Positions 25,474-34,705 of a stretch of 64,000 nt of DNA are shown here, piece by piece. This DNA comes from an uncultured Acidobacteriia bacterium (GTDB lineage Bacteria; Acidobacteriota; Terriglobia; Bryobacterales; Bryobacteraceae), in NCBI GenBank assembly GCA_903828455.1, contig CAIKMJ010000005.1, forward strand, positions 32,639 to 96,638, read 5' to 3'. Each line of letters begins with the position of its first letter. Position 1 is the first letter of the stretch. Made by a program: the position numbers and the translations under genes. Below the pieces are notes generated by a model. The model was not told the origin of the DNA, searched no databases, and saw only the letters and a list, made by a program, of their open reading frames with translations.

Positions 25474-26721
25474 ATGGAACTTCGGAAAACCCGGCCGGCT
25501 TTGCGTCTGGCATATCTGGTGAGCCGCTACCCGGCGGTTTCCCACACGTTCGTCCTCCGGGAGGTGTTGCGGCTTCGCGCCGGAGGCTTCGAGATTCACA
25601 CTGCTTCGATCAACCCGCCAGACCGCCCCGAAGAACAAATGAGCGACGACGAGCGGCGGGAAGCGCACACAACGTATTTTGTGAAGCAAACGTCTGCCGG
25701 TTCGATCCTGCGAGAGTTCCTCACGTGTCTGATCGCCTCGCCGCTCGCATGGCTTCGTGGACTTGCGCATGCGGTCCTTCTGGGCGGCGCCGACCCGCGT
25801 TCTCTCGCGCTCCACCTCGCCTACTTTGTGGAAGCGGTGCTGGTTGGCCGCTGGATGCAGAAGCGCAACCTGACACATCTGCACGTTCACTTTGCGACAC
25901 CGGCGGCGAGCGTGGGCATGTTAGTGGCCCGGACTTTCGGTGTAGGGTTCTCGATGACGGTTCACGGGCCGGATGAATTTTACGACGTGGCCGCGCACCG
26001 GCTGGCGCAGAAGATCGAGGCGGCCTCGTTTATCTGCTGCATCGGCCGCTATTGCCGTAGCCAGCTGATGAAGCTGAGCGCTCCCGGCATGTGGAGTAAG
26101 TTTGAAATCGCCCCGCTGGGAGTGGACCCGAGCGAGTTCACGCCGCGGGCCGAACCGCCGTCGGGGCAGTCGTTTCAGCTTCTTTGCGTGGGTCGCCTCG
26201 TTGCGGCCAAAGGTCAAAGAATTCTGCTCGAAGCCGTCAACCAGCTCATCGCCGCGGGCCGGCAGGTTCAACTCACGCTGGCCGGCGACGGCCCGGACCG
26301 CGCGCTGCTCGAACGATATGTAGAAGCGCATGGCATGGGAGAGCGGGTGCAGCTCCGCGGCGCGGTAACACAGGCGGAAGTGCGTGCGCTCTGTGCGGCG
26401 GCGCATGCGTTCGTCCTGCCGAGCTTTGCCGAAGGAATTCCGGTGGCGCTGATGGAAGCGATGGCGATGGAGGTCGCCTGCATCAGCACGGCGATCACGG
26501 GAATTCCGGAGCTGATCGAATCGGGCAGCGATGGCCTTCTGGTTGCTCCGTCTGACGTCGACGCACTGGCCCGCGCCATCGCGGTGCTGATGGATGACGA
26601 AATGCTCCGGCGCGCGCTCGCCAGGCAGGGCCGGCGAAAGGTTGCCGCCGCCTACAACCTGACGCCGAACATCGACAATCTGGCCGGCATATTCGCGCGC
26701 CGCCTGACGAATGCTGCGTAA
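25474..26721 (+). CDS. Glycosyltransferase family 4
   Basis: 415 residues, GT-B fold retaining transferase. The N-terminal domain begins LRLAYLVSRYPAVSHTFVLREVLRLR, as in colanic-acid-type WcaL/AmsK transferases, with HLHVHFATPAAS and FSMTVHGPDEF. The C-terminal donor domain has LLCVGRLVAAKGQ, LTLAGDGPDRALLE and the E-x7-E motif SFAEGIPVALMEAMAM. Cytoplasmic, acts on the lipid-linked intermediate. A 148-base gap precedes it, the longest inside the cluster up to this point, so an internal promoter is possible. Confidence 0.9.
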   Translation: MELRKTRPALRLAYLVSRYPAVSHTFVLREVLRLRAGGFEIHTASINPPDRPEEQMSDDERREAHTTYFVKQTSAGSILREFLTCLIASPLAWLRGLAHAVLLGGADPRSLALHLAYFVEAVLVGRWMQKRNLTHLHVHFATPAASVGMLVARTFGVGFSMTVHGPDEFYDVAAHRLAQKIEAASFICCIGRYCRSQLMKLSAPGMWSKFEIAPLGVDPSEFTPRAEPPSGQSFQLLCVGRLVAAKGQRILLEAVNQLIAAGRQVQLTLAGDGPDRALLERYVEAHGMGERVQLRGAVTQAEVRALCAAAHAFVLPSFAEGIPVALMEAMAMEVACISTAITGIPELIESGSDGLLVAPSDVDALARAIAVLMDDEMLRRALARQGRRKVAAAYNLTPNIDNLAGIFARRLTNAA

Positions 26722-26754
26722 ACGGAGCGCCCGCAAAAGGAACCTGACTCAGAA

Positions 26755-27945
26755 ATGGCTCTGACATTGATACGAGATATAGCAGCCGGAACAGCGGCAA
26801 TTGCGTCGCTCCCGGGCACAATCGAACTCGGCATGCTGACCGCTGCGAGTTTGCTGCCGGCACGACGTCCGCACAGGCCGGGGCAGTCCGGACAGGTACG
26901 GCTGGCCGTTGTGATTCCCGCCCACAACGAGCGGGAAAGCATCGGCCGCTGCCTCGATTCGCTGCTCGCCGACAACAGCGGGGGAGATGCCGCGATTGTT
27001 GTGGTCGCCGACAATTGCACTGACGAGACTGCGCTGATCGCGCGGCGGCGAGGCGCGGAAGTGATCGAACGCTTCTCGGAGGATCAGCGGGGAAAAGGGC
27101 ACGCCCTCGAGTTTGCATTCCGGCGTCTGGCGCCCCGCCGATTCGATGCCTATGTGATTGTGGATGCCGATTCGGTAGTCGCGCCCGGCTTTCTCGCCGC
27201 TTTTTCGGTTGTGCTCTCGCGGGGCGCAGATGCCGCACAATGCCCCTATCTCGCGTTGAACAGCGGCGAGGACGGCAGACTGCGACTCCTCGATCTGGCG
27301 CTTCGCGGCTTCAATCTGGTCCGCCCGCTGGGGCGTGCGCGACTCGGTTTATCCGCGGGTATACTCGGCAACGGCTTCGCGCTGCGGCGAACGTTGCTGG
27401 AACGGGTGCCTTACATGGCGCACTCGGTGGTGGAGGATCTCGAATATCATCTGGCGCTGGTCGATCATGGCTGCCGCGTCGAATTTGTCGAAGCTGCGCT
27501 TGTACGCGGGGCGATGCCGGCTGCCGGCAAGGGGCGCGAAACGCAGCGTGCGCGCTGGGAAGGCGGACGGCTCCGGATGATTCGCGAGCACGCCTCCGGG
27601 CTGGCACGGAAAGTTTTGCGGGGCCGGGCCGGGGCGCTGGAGCCGCTTCTCGACCTGCTGCTGCTCCCGCTCGGATTCCACGCTGTCCTGCTGCTGGCGG
27701 CTCTGCTCGGGGCAAGCGCCGCCGTCCGCGCTGCCGGCTTCATCGGGCTGGCAATCCTGGGTATTCATGTGGCCGCTGCCGCCGGACGCGGCTCATCGGG
27801 GTGGCGCGATCTTCGGGCAATCGCTTCCGTGCCGGCGTACGTGCTCTGGAAGATCGCGAAACTACCCGCCATTTTCATGGCGTCGACTCGCCGTGCGGGC
27901 TGGGTTCGGACCGAGCGCCTCGCCACCACACAGGAGATTCTGTAA
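26755..27945 (+). CDS. Membrane glycosyltransferase family 2, processive type
   Basis: 396 residues, GT-A fold. It has LAVVIPAHNERESIGRCLDSLL, VVVADNCTDETA and VIVDADSVV (metal-binding DxD), VEDLEYHLALVDHG (catalytic Asp) and QRARWEGGR, close to the Q-x-x-R-W signature of processive beta-glycosyltransferases such as cellulose or hyaluronan synthases. An N-terminal and several C-terminal hydrophobic segments (ALEPLLDLLLLPLGFHAVLL and later) anchor it in the membrane. The stop overlaps the next gene (TAATG). Whether it truly polymerises or adds one residue cannot be told. Confidence 0.88.
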   Translation: MALTLIRDIAAGTAAIASLPGTIELGMLTAASLLPARRPHRPGQSGQVRLAVVIPAHNERESIGRCLDSLLADNSGGDAAIVVVADNCTDETALIARRRGAEVIERFSEDQRGKGHALEFAFRRLAPRRFDAYVIVDADSVVAPGFLAAFSVVLSRGADAAQCPYLALNSGEDGRLRLLDLALRGFNLVRPLGRARLGLSAGILGNGFALRRTLLERVPYMAHSVVEDLEYHLALVDHGCRVEFVEAALVRGAMPAAGKGRETQRARWEGGRLRMIREHASGLARKVLRGRAGALEPLLDLLLLPLGFHAVLLLAALLGASAAVRAAGFIGLAILGIHVAAAAGRGSSGWRDLRAIASVPAYVLWKIAKLPAIFMASTRRAGWVRTERLATTQEIL

Positions 27946-28934
27946 TGCCGAAGTATGTCACCCCTGACGTATCCGTGATCCTGGTTTCGTATAACACGCG
28001 CGATATGTTGCGGGATTGCCTGAAGTTCGTATACGCGCAGACAGGCGTGCAGTTCGAAGTGCTTGTGGCGGATAACGCGTCGAGCGACGGTTCGCCGGAT
28101 ATGGTTAGCCGGGAATTTACGGAGACGCATGTGATCCGGAGCGCGACAAATCTGGGATTTGCCGCCGCAAATAACCGCGCTCTGCGGCTGGCCCGGGGCC
28201 GTTATGTCGTGCTTCTCAACACCGACGCATTTCTGCGGCCGGGTGATCTTGCGATCGCCGTCGGGAAGATGAACGATAATCCGAAAATCGGTTTGGCCGG
28301 TGCACGACTTGTGGGAGCTGACGGCAGCTGGCAACCGTCGGCGCGCTCGTTTCCATCCATCCTCAACGATTTGCTTTCACTCACCGGGATGTCGGCAAAG
28401 TACGCGCGCTCGCGCTTCTTCGGCCGGGCAGACCGTACGTGGGCAGATCCGCTTGAACCGCTGCCCGTGGACTGGGTGCCCGGCGCGTTCGCCATCATCC
28501 GGCGCGAAGTTCTCAATGAGGTTGGACACTTCGATGAACGATTCTTTCTGTATTACGAAGAAGTCGATCTTTGCCGCCGCATCAAGGCGGCCGGCTGGCA
28601 GATCTGGTACTGGCCTGAACTGGTGGTTGTGCATATCGGCGGCGAGTCGTCGCGTCAGGTCAGGCGACTATCGATGTCATCGAGCGGTGCGCAACTGACG
28701 CTGTGGCGCATGCGCAGTGCGCTCCTGTACTACCGGAAACACCATCCCCTGAAGGCGTGGCTCGCGATGCAGGCAGAGTCCGGGTGGCACCGGCTCCGGT
28801 TGCTGTGCAACCGTCTGCGAAAGAGTTCGGAAGCAATCTCAAAATGCGAGGAATCTTTGGCGACCGTACTGCTGTACCGGCAGGCGTGGAACGAAACCCG
28901 CGGGGGCCGGACATCGCCCGCGCGGCCCTGGTAA
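27945..28934 (+). CDS. Glycosyltransferase family 2, rhamnosyltransferase-like
   Basis: 329 residues. Typical of the WbbL-like rhamnosyltransferase group: VSVILVSYNTRDMLRDCL, VADNASSDGSPDMV, NLGFAAANNRALRLARG, VLLNTDAF, WVPGAFAIIRREV and FDERFFLYYEEVDLCRRIKAAGW. Rhamnose as donor is plausible because rmlACB lies nearby, but substrate assignment from family alone is weak. The start is fixed by the TAATG overlap with the preceding gene. Confidence 0.9.
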   Translation: MPKYVTPDVSVILVSYNTRDMLRDCLKFVYAQTGVQFEVLVADNASSDGSPDMVSREFTETHVIRSATNLGFAAANNRALRLARGRYVVLLNTDAFLRPGDLAIAVGKMNDNPKIGLAGARLVGADGSWQPSARSFPSILNDLLSLTGMSAKYARSRFFGRADRTWADPLEPLPVDWVPGAFAIIRREVLNEVGHFDERFFLYYEEVDLCRRIKAAGWQIWYWPELVVVHIGGESSRQVRRLSMSSSGAQLTLWRMRSALLYYRKHHPLKAWLAMQAESGWHRLRLLCNRLRKSSEAISKCEESLATVLLYRQAWNETRGGRTSPARPW

Positions 28935-28945
28935 CGACAAGATCA

Positions 28946-29533
28946 ATGTTCAAAAATATCCGCGAAGATTTCGACACACACTACAGGCTCTGGAGCAGCC
29001 AGGGATTCTGGGTCATGATTGTTTACCGCTTCGGGCGGTGGCGGTACCGGATTCGTCCCGCAGTGCTGCGAAAGCCGTTTTCCATGATTTACCGGATGCT
29101 GAAGCTTGCATCGCAGATCCTGACCGGAATCGATCTCCCGTGCGAAGCAACGGTGGGGCGACGCTTCCGCATCGATCACTTCGGCGGCATCGTCATCAGC
29201 GGAGATGCAGTATTCGGAGAGGACTGCGTTGTGCGAAATGGCGTCACGGTAGGGCTTCGGCGAACGGACGATCCGGGGTCGCCCGTGATCGGCAACCGGG
29301 TGGAGATTGGCGCGGGGGCCAAGGTGCTCGGCAGGATCAGAATTGGCGATGACGTGCTCATTGGGGCAAACGCGGTGGTGGTTCGCGATGTTCCTTCGAA
29401 CTGCATTGCAGTTGGTATACCGGCCCGCATTCTGCCGCGAAAGCCGGCGCGGCCGGCAGCGGAAGCCAGTGTTTCGTTTCGTGCCGGAAGCCGCGCCGCA
29501 GTGTTTCGCTCCCAGCCGGAACTGGTCGCGTGA
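28946..29533 (+). CDS. Serine-acetyltransferase-like hexapeptide O-acetyltransferase
   Basis: 195 residues. A CysE-type left-handed beta-helix: IDLPCEATVGRRFRIDHFGG, VISGDAVFGEDCVVRNGVTVG, VIGNRVEIGAGAKVLG, IRIGDDVLIGANAVVVRDVP and VGIPARILPR. In this setting it most likely acetylates sugars of the polymer. The last 35 residues are unlike the family; part of the tail (VSFRAGSR and VFRS) is encoded by a short repeat also found in non-coding DNA at 49.3 kb, so the C-terminus appears extended by a repeat insertion. ATG at 28946 just after the GT2 stop. Confidence 0.85.
   Translation: MFKNIREDFDTHYRLWSSQGFWVMIVYRFGRWRYRIRPAVLRKPFSMIYRMLKLASQILTGIDLPCEATVGRRFRIDHFGGIVISGDAVFGEDCVVRNGVTVGLRRTDDPGSPVIGNRVEIGAGAKVLGRIRIGDDVLIGANAVVVRDVPSNCIAVGIPARILPRKPARPAAEASVSFRAGSRAAVFRSQPELVA
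29469..29508. repeat. Dispersed short repeat, copy 1 (inside the acetyltransferase gene)
   Basis: GTGTTTCGTTTCGTGCCGG at 29469-29487 is identical over 19 bases to 49343-49361. A partial second unit (GTGTTTCG) begins 32 bases later at 29501, matching the 33-base spacing at the other locus. Confidence 0.6.
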
Positions 29534-29604
29534 TTCCATGTCAGCGGTATTGTTTTCATTCATTTGCATCGTGGCATTGCGACTGCCTTACAAACGGCAA
29601 CGAT

Positions 29605-30606
29605 ATGCGACGGATTCTCCTCACGACCTTGCACTGCGGCGCCGCCCTTCTTTGGCTCCTGCCAGCGCTGCGGGCCGGCGACGAGCTGAAATCGGCCGCG
29701 TTTGAGGCAGCCACCAAGCAGCAGAAGGTGACGCCCGCCGAGTTGCTGCGGGAATTTGAGCCTGAAGCCGAGTCGGACTATCATCTCGGCGAAGGCGACG
29801 AAATCGAACTTGGTGTCTGGGGCCGGCCGGAACTGAGCGGCCGACATACAGTCGGCCCTGACGGTCGCATCACGCTGCCCTACGCGGGACCGGTCAGGCT
29901 CGCTGGGCTTACAAGAACCGAGGCGGCTGCGCTGGTTGCGGAAAGCCTGAAGTCGCTCTACGAAAATCTGACGACCACGCTGACCGTGGTTCGCTACGAA
30001 TCGAACCGCATCTATGTTCTCGGCCGCGTCGCATCGCCTGGAGTGCTGAAGTTTGACTACCAGCCCACATTGCTCGAGGCGGTAACGCGGGCCGGAGGTC
30101 TGCCGGTGGGCGGAATCGGTGCGGAAAAGGCAGCGCTTACGAAGTGTCTGATCTTCCGCGGGCGCGACAAGCTTGCCTGGATCGATCTCAAGAGTCTGCT
30201 CAATGGCTCCAATCTCTCGCTGAATCTGCGTTTGCAGCGAAACGACGTTCTCTATATTCCCGATTCAGATGACCAGACGGTTTATGTGCTCGGAGAAGTG
30301 CAGCGCCCGGGCGCGGTGCGGCTTACTCCCGATATGACGTTCCTCGACGCTCTGGCGCAGGCCGGCGGCCCGACACGTGACGCCACTACAGCGAGGATGC
30401 GCCTCGTGAGGCCCTCGGCCGGAATCGAACGTGACATGGCGCTGGCGGATTTTGTGAAGAGCGGCGCGAGTCCGAATGTTGCGTTGCGCGACGGCGACGT
30501 TATTTACGTTCCCCGCGCCGGTATCGCCAAAGCCGGCTACGTTCTGCAACAACTGAGCCCGGCAATCGGCTGGATGACTTTTGGTACCACGCTGGGGACC
30601 CGATAA
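29605..30606 (+). CDS. Polysaccharide export protein (Wza-like, SLBB domains)
   Basis: 333 residues. Exported by an N-terminal signal (LLTTLHCGAALLWLLPALRA); no clear lipobox, unlike E. coli Wza. The poly-export domain begins YHLGEGDEIELGVWGRPELSG and has VGPDGRITLPYAGPVRLAGLT. Two SLBB domains follow: RIYVLGRVASPGVLKFDYQPTLLEA and TVYVLGEVQRPGAVRLTPDM. It would form or gate the outer-membrane channel for the polymer. The usual C-terminal amphipathic helix is not obvious. Followed after four bases by the co-polymerase gene. Confidence 0.9.
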   Translation: MRRILLTTLHCGAALLWLLPALRAGDELKSAAFEAATKQQKVTPAELLREFEPEAESDYHLGEGDEIELGVWGRPELSGRHTVGPDGRITLPYAGPVRLAGLTRTEAAALVAESLKSLYENLTTTLTVVRYESNRIYVLGRVASPGVLKFDYQPTLLEAVTRAGGLPVGGIGAEKAALTKCLIFRGRDKLAWIDLKSLLNGSNLSLNLRLQRNDVLYIPDSDDQTVYVLGEVQRPGAVRLTPDMTFLDALAQAGGPTRDATTARMRLVRPSAGIERDMALADFVKSGASPNVALRDGDVIYVPRAGIAKAGYVLQQLSPAIGWMTFGTTLGTR

Positions 30607-30610
30607 CGCG

Positions 30611-32692
30611 ATGCTGCAACCAATTGCCAGTGTGAAGGCAGCCAACCCTGAACCGGCGCAGCAAGGGTCGGGCCGCACCATCGACCCGCTGCGCAGTTTG
30701 CGCAAACACCGGCGCATTGCCGCCGCTGTGTTCGCCGGTGTGCTGCTCGCGGGCACGCCCTACGCGTGGGTGAAGGGAAAATCCGTCTGGCGCGCGGAGG
30801 GAGTTCTTTACGTATCGCCGCGCTTTCTCAACAATCTGGAAACGAGCGAAGAGCACCAGTTGCAATCGAACACGCAGTACCGCGAGTTCATGCAGCAGCA
30901 GATTCGCAGCATTAACCGCTTCGATATCGTCAGCGGCGTGCTGCACAAGCCGGGGATGATGGCGGCCTGGAAGAAGCGCGCTGAGACTGAGCGGCACGCC
31001 ACCGAACGTTTGCAGTCCGCGCTTCAGATCGCCGCGGTTCCGGACACCTATCAGGTGACCGTCGGGCTGGAAGGCGCGGATCCCGCCCCGCTGGCCGCGC
31101 TCGTTAATTCGGTGCTGGCAGACTTTACCGAGTACGCCCGGAAGGAGCTGATCTGGGATGCCGAAGGCCGCCTCACAAAGCTGAATGCGGAAAAGGCGAG
31201 CCTCGAAGCCGAGATCGCCGGTTTAACCGAACGCAAGAGCGGCCTCGCCAGCCGACTCGGGACCACGGTCTTCAACGAGGGCGTCATCAATAGTTACGAC
31301 AGGCGACTGGGTTCCGCGCTGGACGCATTGGAAGATGCACGCCGTCAGCGGTTCGCAGCCGAAACGGCGCTGACCAGTCAGGCCGCGCCGGGCGTTGCCG
31401 CAACGGCTATGGACAAGGCGATGGGCGATGCGGGCCTCGCCACCCTTCGCGGCGCGCTGAATCAGCGTAAGGCGGTCCTGCTGACATCGATTGAAGGCCT
31501 GTCCGCGCAACATACCGGCCGTGTTGCCGCGGAGAAGGAACTGAAAGATATCGATGCGCAAATTGACCGGCTCACCGCGCAGGCCCATGATCGCTGGCAA
31601 AGCGGGCTTCAGGATCAGAACCAGTCGAGGTACGAGCAGGCGAGACAGCTGGAAGCAAAGATCCAGACAGAAGTGGATCAGCTCCGTGCACAGACCCAGG
31701 CGTTTTCCCGCGGCTACCAGACGACGCTGGACGTGGGCGATGAGATCACACGGGTTCGCCGCCGCCTGAGCGCCACGGAAGACCGCATCAATTTCCTGAT
31801 GCTGGAAACGACAGCCCCGGGGTTCGTGCGGGTGTTCTCACCGGCATTGACTCCGGAAGAGCCGTTCCAGGGCGGGCGCAAAAAACTGCTGTTTCTCGTC
31901 ACGCTGGCGGCATTTTTGCTGGCGCTGGCTGTGCCTGCCGGAATCGATCTGTTCGACCCGCGCATTTTGACGGCACGCGAACTGGAGGCGGTCGCGGGCA
32001 TGCCTCTTGGCGGCGCGATCGATATGAGGCATGGCGCGGACAACGCAGCGGCAGTTCGCCGGCTGGCGGTGATTCTCCGCCGCAATATCGAACACCTGCC
32101 CCGCAAGACGCTGGTTATGACCGCGCTTTCGGCAACAGGGGATCCGGGACGGCTGGCACATGCGGTCGCGGATGAGTTGAAATTGATCGGACTGCGTCCG
32201 CTGTTAATCGACACAACTTCGTCCGGTACCGAATCGCGTGGCACTCGCGGTGAACCCGGCGGGAAAACTTCGCCCGGACGCAGATTCGACGGTGGACCTT
32301 GGCCCTGCGGCTCTTCCGGCGCATCGGAACGGCCCGGCATCGATGCGCTGCTCCGGGCCATGGAGGCTGCGGAGAACGAGGGAATTATCGACCCGCTGAT
32401 CCACGCGATCGAGGCTGCTGACAACTTCGATGTGGCTCTGATCGCTGCCGCGCCGGTGATGAAATCCCTGACGGCCGAAGAACTGGTTCGCGCCGCGGGC
32501 GCCACGCTGCTGGTCGTCGCCGCCGAACACGATACGAAAGCGGATCTTAACGACGCAGTCCGGCTGATCTCGCGGCTTGCCCCGGCGGCATTTGGTTTGG
32601 TTCTGACGAACGAACAAAGCCGGAAGCTCACCGGCGCATCCACGCGAAAGGAGGAAACGGGGCATGACACCGCTGATTTACTCGCTGCATAG
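30611..32692 (+). CDS. Polysaccharide co-polymerase (Wzz/Wzc-like) with degenerate kinase domain
   Basis: 693 residues. TM1 at about 36-54 (IAAAVFAGVLLAGTPYAWV), a periplasmic region with long coiled coil (about 180-400), and TM2 at about 424-445 (LLFLVTLAAFLLALAVPAGI). The cytoplasmic C-terminal half has the layout of a BY-type tyrosine kinase, but the Walker A site reads LSATGDPGRLAHAV where GEGKST is expected, the Walker A' site reads LLIDTTSS instead of an Asp-rich motif, and the Tyr-rich tail is absent. It should therefore control chain length without kinase activity. Its end overlaps the next gene by 29 bases. Confidence 0.85.
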   Translation: MLQPIASVKAANPEPAQQGSGRTIDPLRSLRKHRRIAAAVFAGVLLAGTPYAWVKGKSVWRAEGVLYVSPRFLNNLETSEEHQLQSNTQYREFMQQQIRSINRFDIVSGVLHKPGMMAAWKKRAETERHATERLQSALQIAAVPDTYQVTVGLEGADPAPLAALVNSVLADFTEYARKELIWDAEGRLTKLNAEKASLEAEIAGLTERKSGLASRLGTTVFNEGVINSYDRRLGSALDALEDARRQRFAAETALTSQAAPGVAATAMDKAMGDAGLATLRGALNQRKAVLLTSIEGLSAQHTGRVAAEKELKDIDAQIDRLTAQAHDRWQSGLQDQNQSRYEQARQLEAKIQTEVDQLRAQTQAFSRGYQTTLDVGDEITRVRRRLSATEDRINFLMLETTAPGFVRVFSPALTPEEPFQGGRKKLLFLVTLAAFLLALAVPAGIDLFDPRILTARELEAVAGMPLGGAIDMRHGADNAAAVRRLAVILRRNIEHLPRKTLVMTALSATGDPGRLAHAVADELKLIGLRPLLIDTTSSGTESRGTRGEPGGKTSPGRRFDGGPWPCGSSGASERPGIDALLRAMEAAENEGIIDPLIHAIEAADNFDVALIAAAPVMKSLTAEELVRAAGATLLVVAAEHDTKADLNDAVRLISRLAPAAFGLVLTNEQSRKLTGASTRKEETGHDTADLLAA

Positions 32693-33719
32693 CGGAAATC
32701 TATATGGCACCGAACGAATGGCGCTGGCTACAGCCGAAGGACTACGGGACGAATTCGAAACCACATTTATCGCTCCGGCCGGGCCTGTGCACGATGAGCT
32801 CAGAAGGCGCGGCTTCCGCGGCATTGTCTTCAAGAACAAGTTCCGCTATTTTCTCGACGTCCGGCGCCTGTGCGCCTCACACGCGCGGGTGGCGGCCATC
32901 GGCACCCGCGTGGTCCATACGCTTGCGTTCGACTTATGGGCGCGACTCTACGGGCGGCGATGCGCCAACATTCAGGTGGTTCACGGCGGCACCGATGAAC
33001 GTCTCAGCTACGGTTCGAAGAAGTGGCTCGACTGTCTCGGCGTGAAACAGGTCGCCGTTTCGAAATTTGTCCGGGAACGAATGCTCGCGCACGGTGTCAA
33101 CGCGGGCTCGGTAACAGTGATCGAAAATTTTCTTTCACCGGAGCTAGCCGGTTCCCTGCCGAGGCGCACGGTGCGTCAGTTCGAGGGAGTGCAAAAAGTT
33201 GTGATCGTGTCCCGGCTGGATCCCATCAAGAGGATCGACCTGCTGCTGGACGCACTCGATCTCGAACCTTCACTTCGAAGGCTGCAATTCGATATTTACG
33301 GCACCGGATCCGACGAGCAGCGGCTTCGAAGCAGGGCTCGTGCGAATTATCCGCAGGTGAATTTCAGGGGCTTCTGCCCGGACGTTGCTTCGCGAATCGC
33401 CGAGGCAGATCTGCTGCTCCATCTTTGTCCCGAAGAGCCCTTCGGTCTTGCCATCCTCGAAGCCATGGCGGCCGCAGTGCCGGCAATGGTTCCGAATTCG
33501 GGCGGCGCCGGAGACATTGTTACTCCGGGCCGGACGGGCTTTCACTTCCACGCCAACGACGCACGGAGTCTGGCACACAACCTGCGCGCCGTCATTCATC
33601 CGCCGGCGGGCTTGATGCATCGAATTGCCACGGCGGCATTCCATGCCGGCAAGACGCGCTTTTCCGCGGAACGCGGAGTGGCCGGATACAGGGGTCTGAT
33701 CCAAACATGTCTGAACTAA
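32664..33719 (+). CDS. Glycosyltransferase family 4
   Basis: 351 residues, GT-B fold. It has IYSLHSGNLYGTERMALATAEG at the start, IQVVHGGTDERLSY, VAVSKFVRERMLAHGV, VVIVSRLDPIKRID, FDIYGTGSDEQRLRS and the E-x7-E motif CPEEPFGLAILEAMAA. AGGAGG precedes the ATG, which lies 29 bases inside the preceding gene. Donor and acceptor unknown. Confidence 0.88.
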   Translation: MTPLIYSLHSGNLYGTERMALATAEGLRDEFETTFIAPAGPVHDELRRRGFRGIVFKNKFRYFLDVRRLCASHARVAAIGTRVVHTLAFDLWARLYGRRCANIQVVHGGTDERLSYGSKKWLDCLGVKQVAVSKFVRERMLAHGVNAGSVTVIENFLSPELAGSLPRRTVRQFEGVQKVVIVSRLDPIKRIDLLLDALDLEPSLRRLQFDIYGTGSDEQRLRSRARANYPQVNFRGFCPDVASRIAEADLLLHLCPEEPFGLAILEAMAAAVPAMVPNSGGAGDIVTPGRTGFHFHANDARSLAHNLRAVIHPPAGLMHRIATAAFHAGKTRFSAERGVAGYRGLIQTCLN

Positions 33720-34705
33720 TTCCCGCACTCGCAGTGGTCGTGATCGGCCGCAATGAAGGAGACCGGCTGCGGCGGTGCTTCCAGTCCATCGCCGGCATGC
33801 AGCCGGTCGAAGGTGGCAGCGAAATCATCTACGTCGACTCCGGTTCCACAGACGATAGTCTGGCGATCGCGGCGGAATTCGGCGCCAGAGTTTTGCAGCC
33901 TGGTTCGGTGCGGCCAACCGCGGCCAAGGCCCGAAATAAAGGCTGGCGGTCGTCGTCCGCTCCGTGGATTCTGTTCCTTGATGGCGACACCATCCTGAAT
34001 CCTTCGTTTCCGCGGACCGCTCTCGCCGCCGCGCATGACCAGCAGGTTGCCGCGGTGTGGGGCCATCGCCGCGAAATCGACCCTGCCGCGAACTTCTATC
34101 AGCGAGTGCTCGACCTCGACTGGCTGGCCCGGCCGGGGATTACCGAGTATTGCGGCGGCGACGCGCTGATGCGTCGCTCGGCGCTCGAAGCTTCCGGAGG
34201 TTTTGACGACACTCTGATCGGCGGCGAAGAGCCGGAGCTATGTGCTCGTTTTCGCGAATACGGCTACGTGATCCTGCACATCGATGCGCCGATGACGCTG
34301 CATGACCTTGCGATTCGCCGCTGGCGCCAGTACTGGCGCCGCGCCTGCCGCACGGGCTACGCCTACGCGCAAATGGCGCGGCGGACGCGCGGCAACGCGA
34401 TCCGGCTCTGGACGCGGGAATCGGCGCACAACCGGTCTCGCGCGCTGGCGCTGATCGCGCTGGTCTTCACCATAATCTCTGGCAGCTTTGTCTGGCAGCC
34501 GGCAGCGTTTGCCGGAATTCTGCTGATCTGCGGCCTCGTGGTGCGCAGCGCGTGGAAGTCGCGGTGGAAATCTCACGACCCCGTGTCGCTCCTGCTGTAT
34601 GGGGTGCACTCGCACGTGCAACAGATTCCGATCTTTGCCGGGCAACTTGAATTTCAGCTGGACTTGCTGCGCAATCGCCGCCGCGGACTGATTGAGTACA
34701 AATGA
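33707..34705 (+). CDS. Glycosyltransferase family 2 with C-terminal membrane segments
   Basis: 332 residues. The GT-A domain shows LAVVVIGRNEGDRLRRCFQSI, IIYVDSGSTDDSLAIA, ILFLDGDTIL (DxD) and EYCGGDALMRRSALEASGGFD. Hydrophobic segments near 250-285 (ALALIALVFTIISGSFVW, AGILLICGLVVRS) suggest membrane attachment. It starts 13 bases before the end of the upstream GT4 gene and its stop overlaps the next start (ATGA). Confidence 0.9.
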   Translation: MSELIPALAVVVIGRNEGDRLRRCFQSIAGMQPVEGGSEIIYVDSGSTDDSLAIAAEFGARVLQPGSVRPTAAKARNKGWRSSSAPWILFLDGDTILNPSFPRTALAAAHDQQVAAVWGHRREIDPAANFYQRVLDLDWLARPGITEYCGGDALMRRSALEASGGFDDTLIGGEEPELCARFREYGYVILHIDAPMTLHDLAIRRWRQYWRRACRTGYAYAQMARRTRGNAIRLWTRESAHNRSRALALIALVFTIISGSFVWQPAAFAGILLICGLVVRSAWKSRWKSHDPVSLLLYGVHSHVQQIPIFAGQLEFQLDLLRNRRRGLIEYK

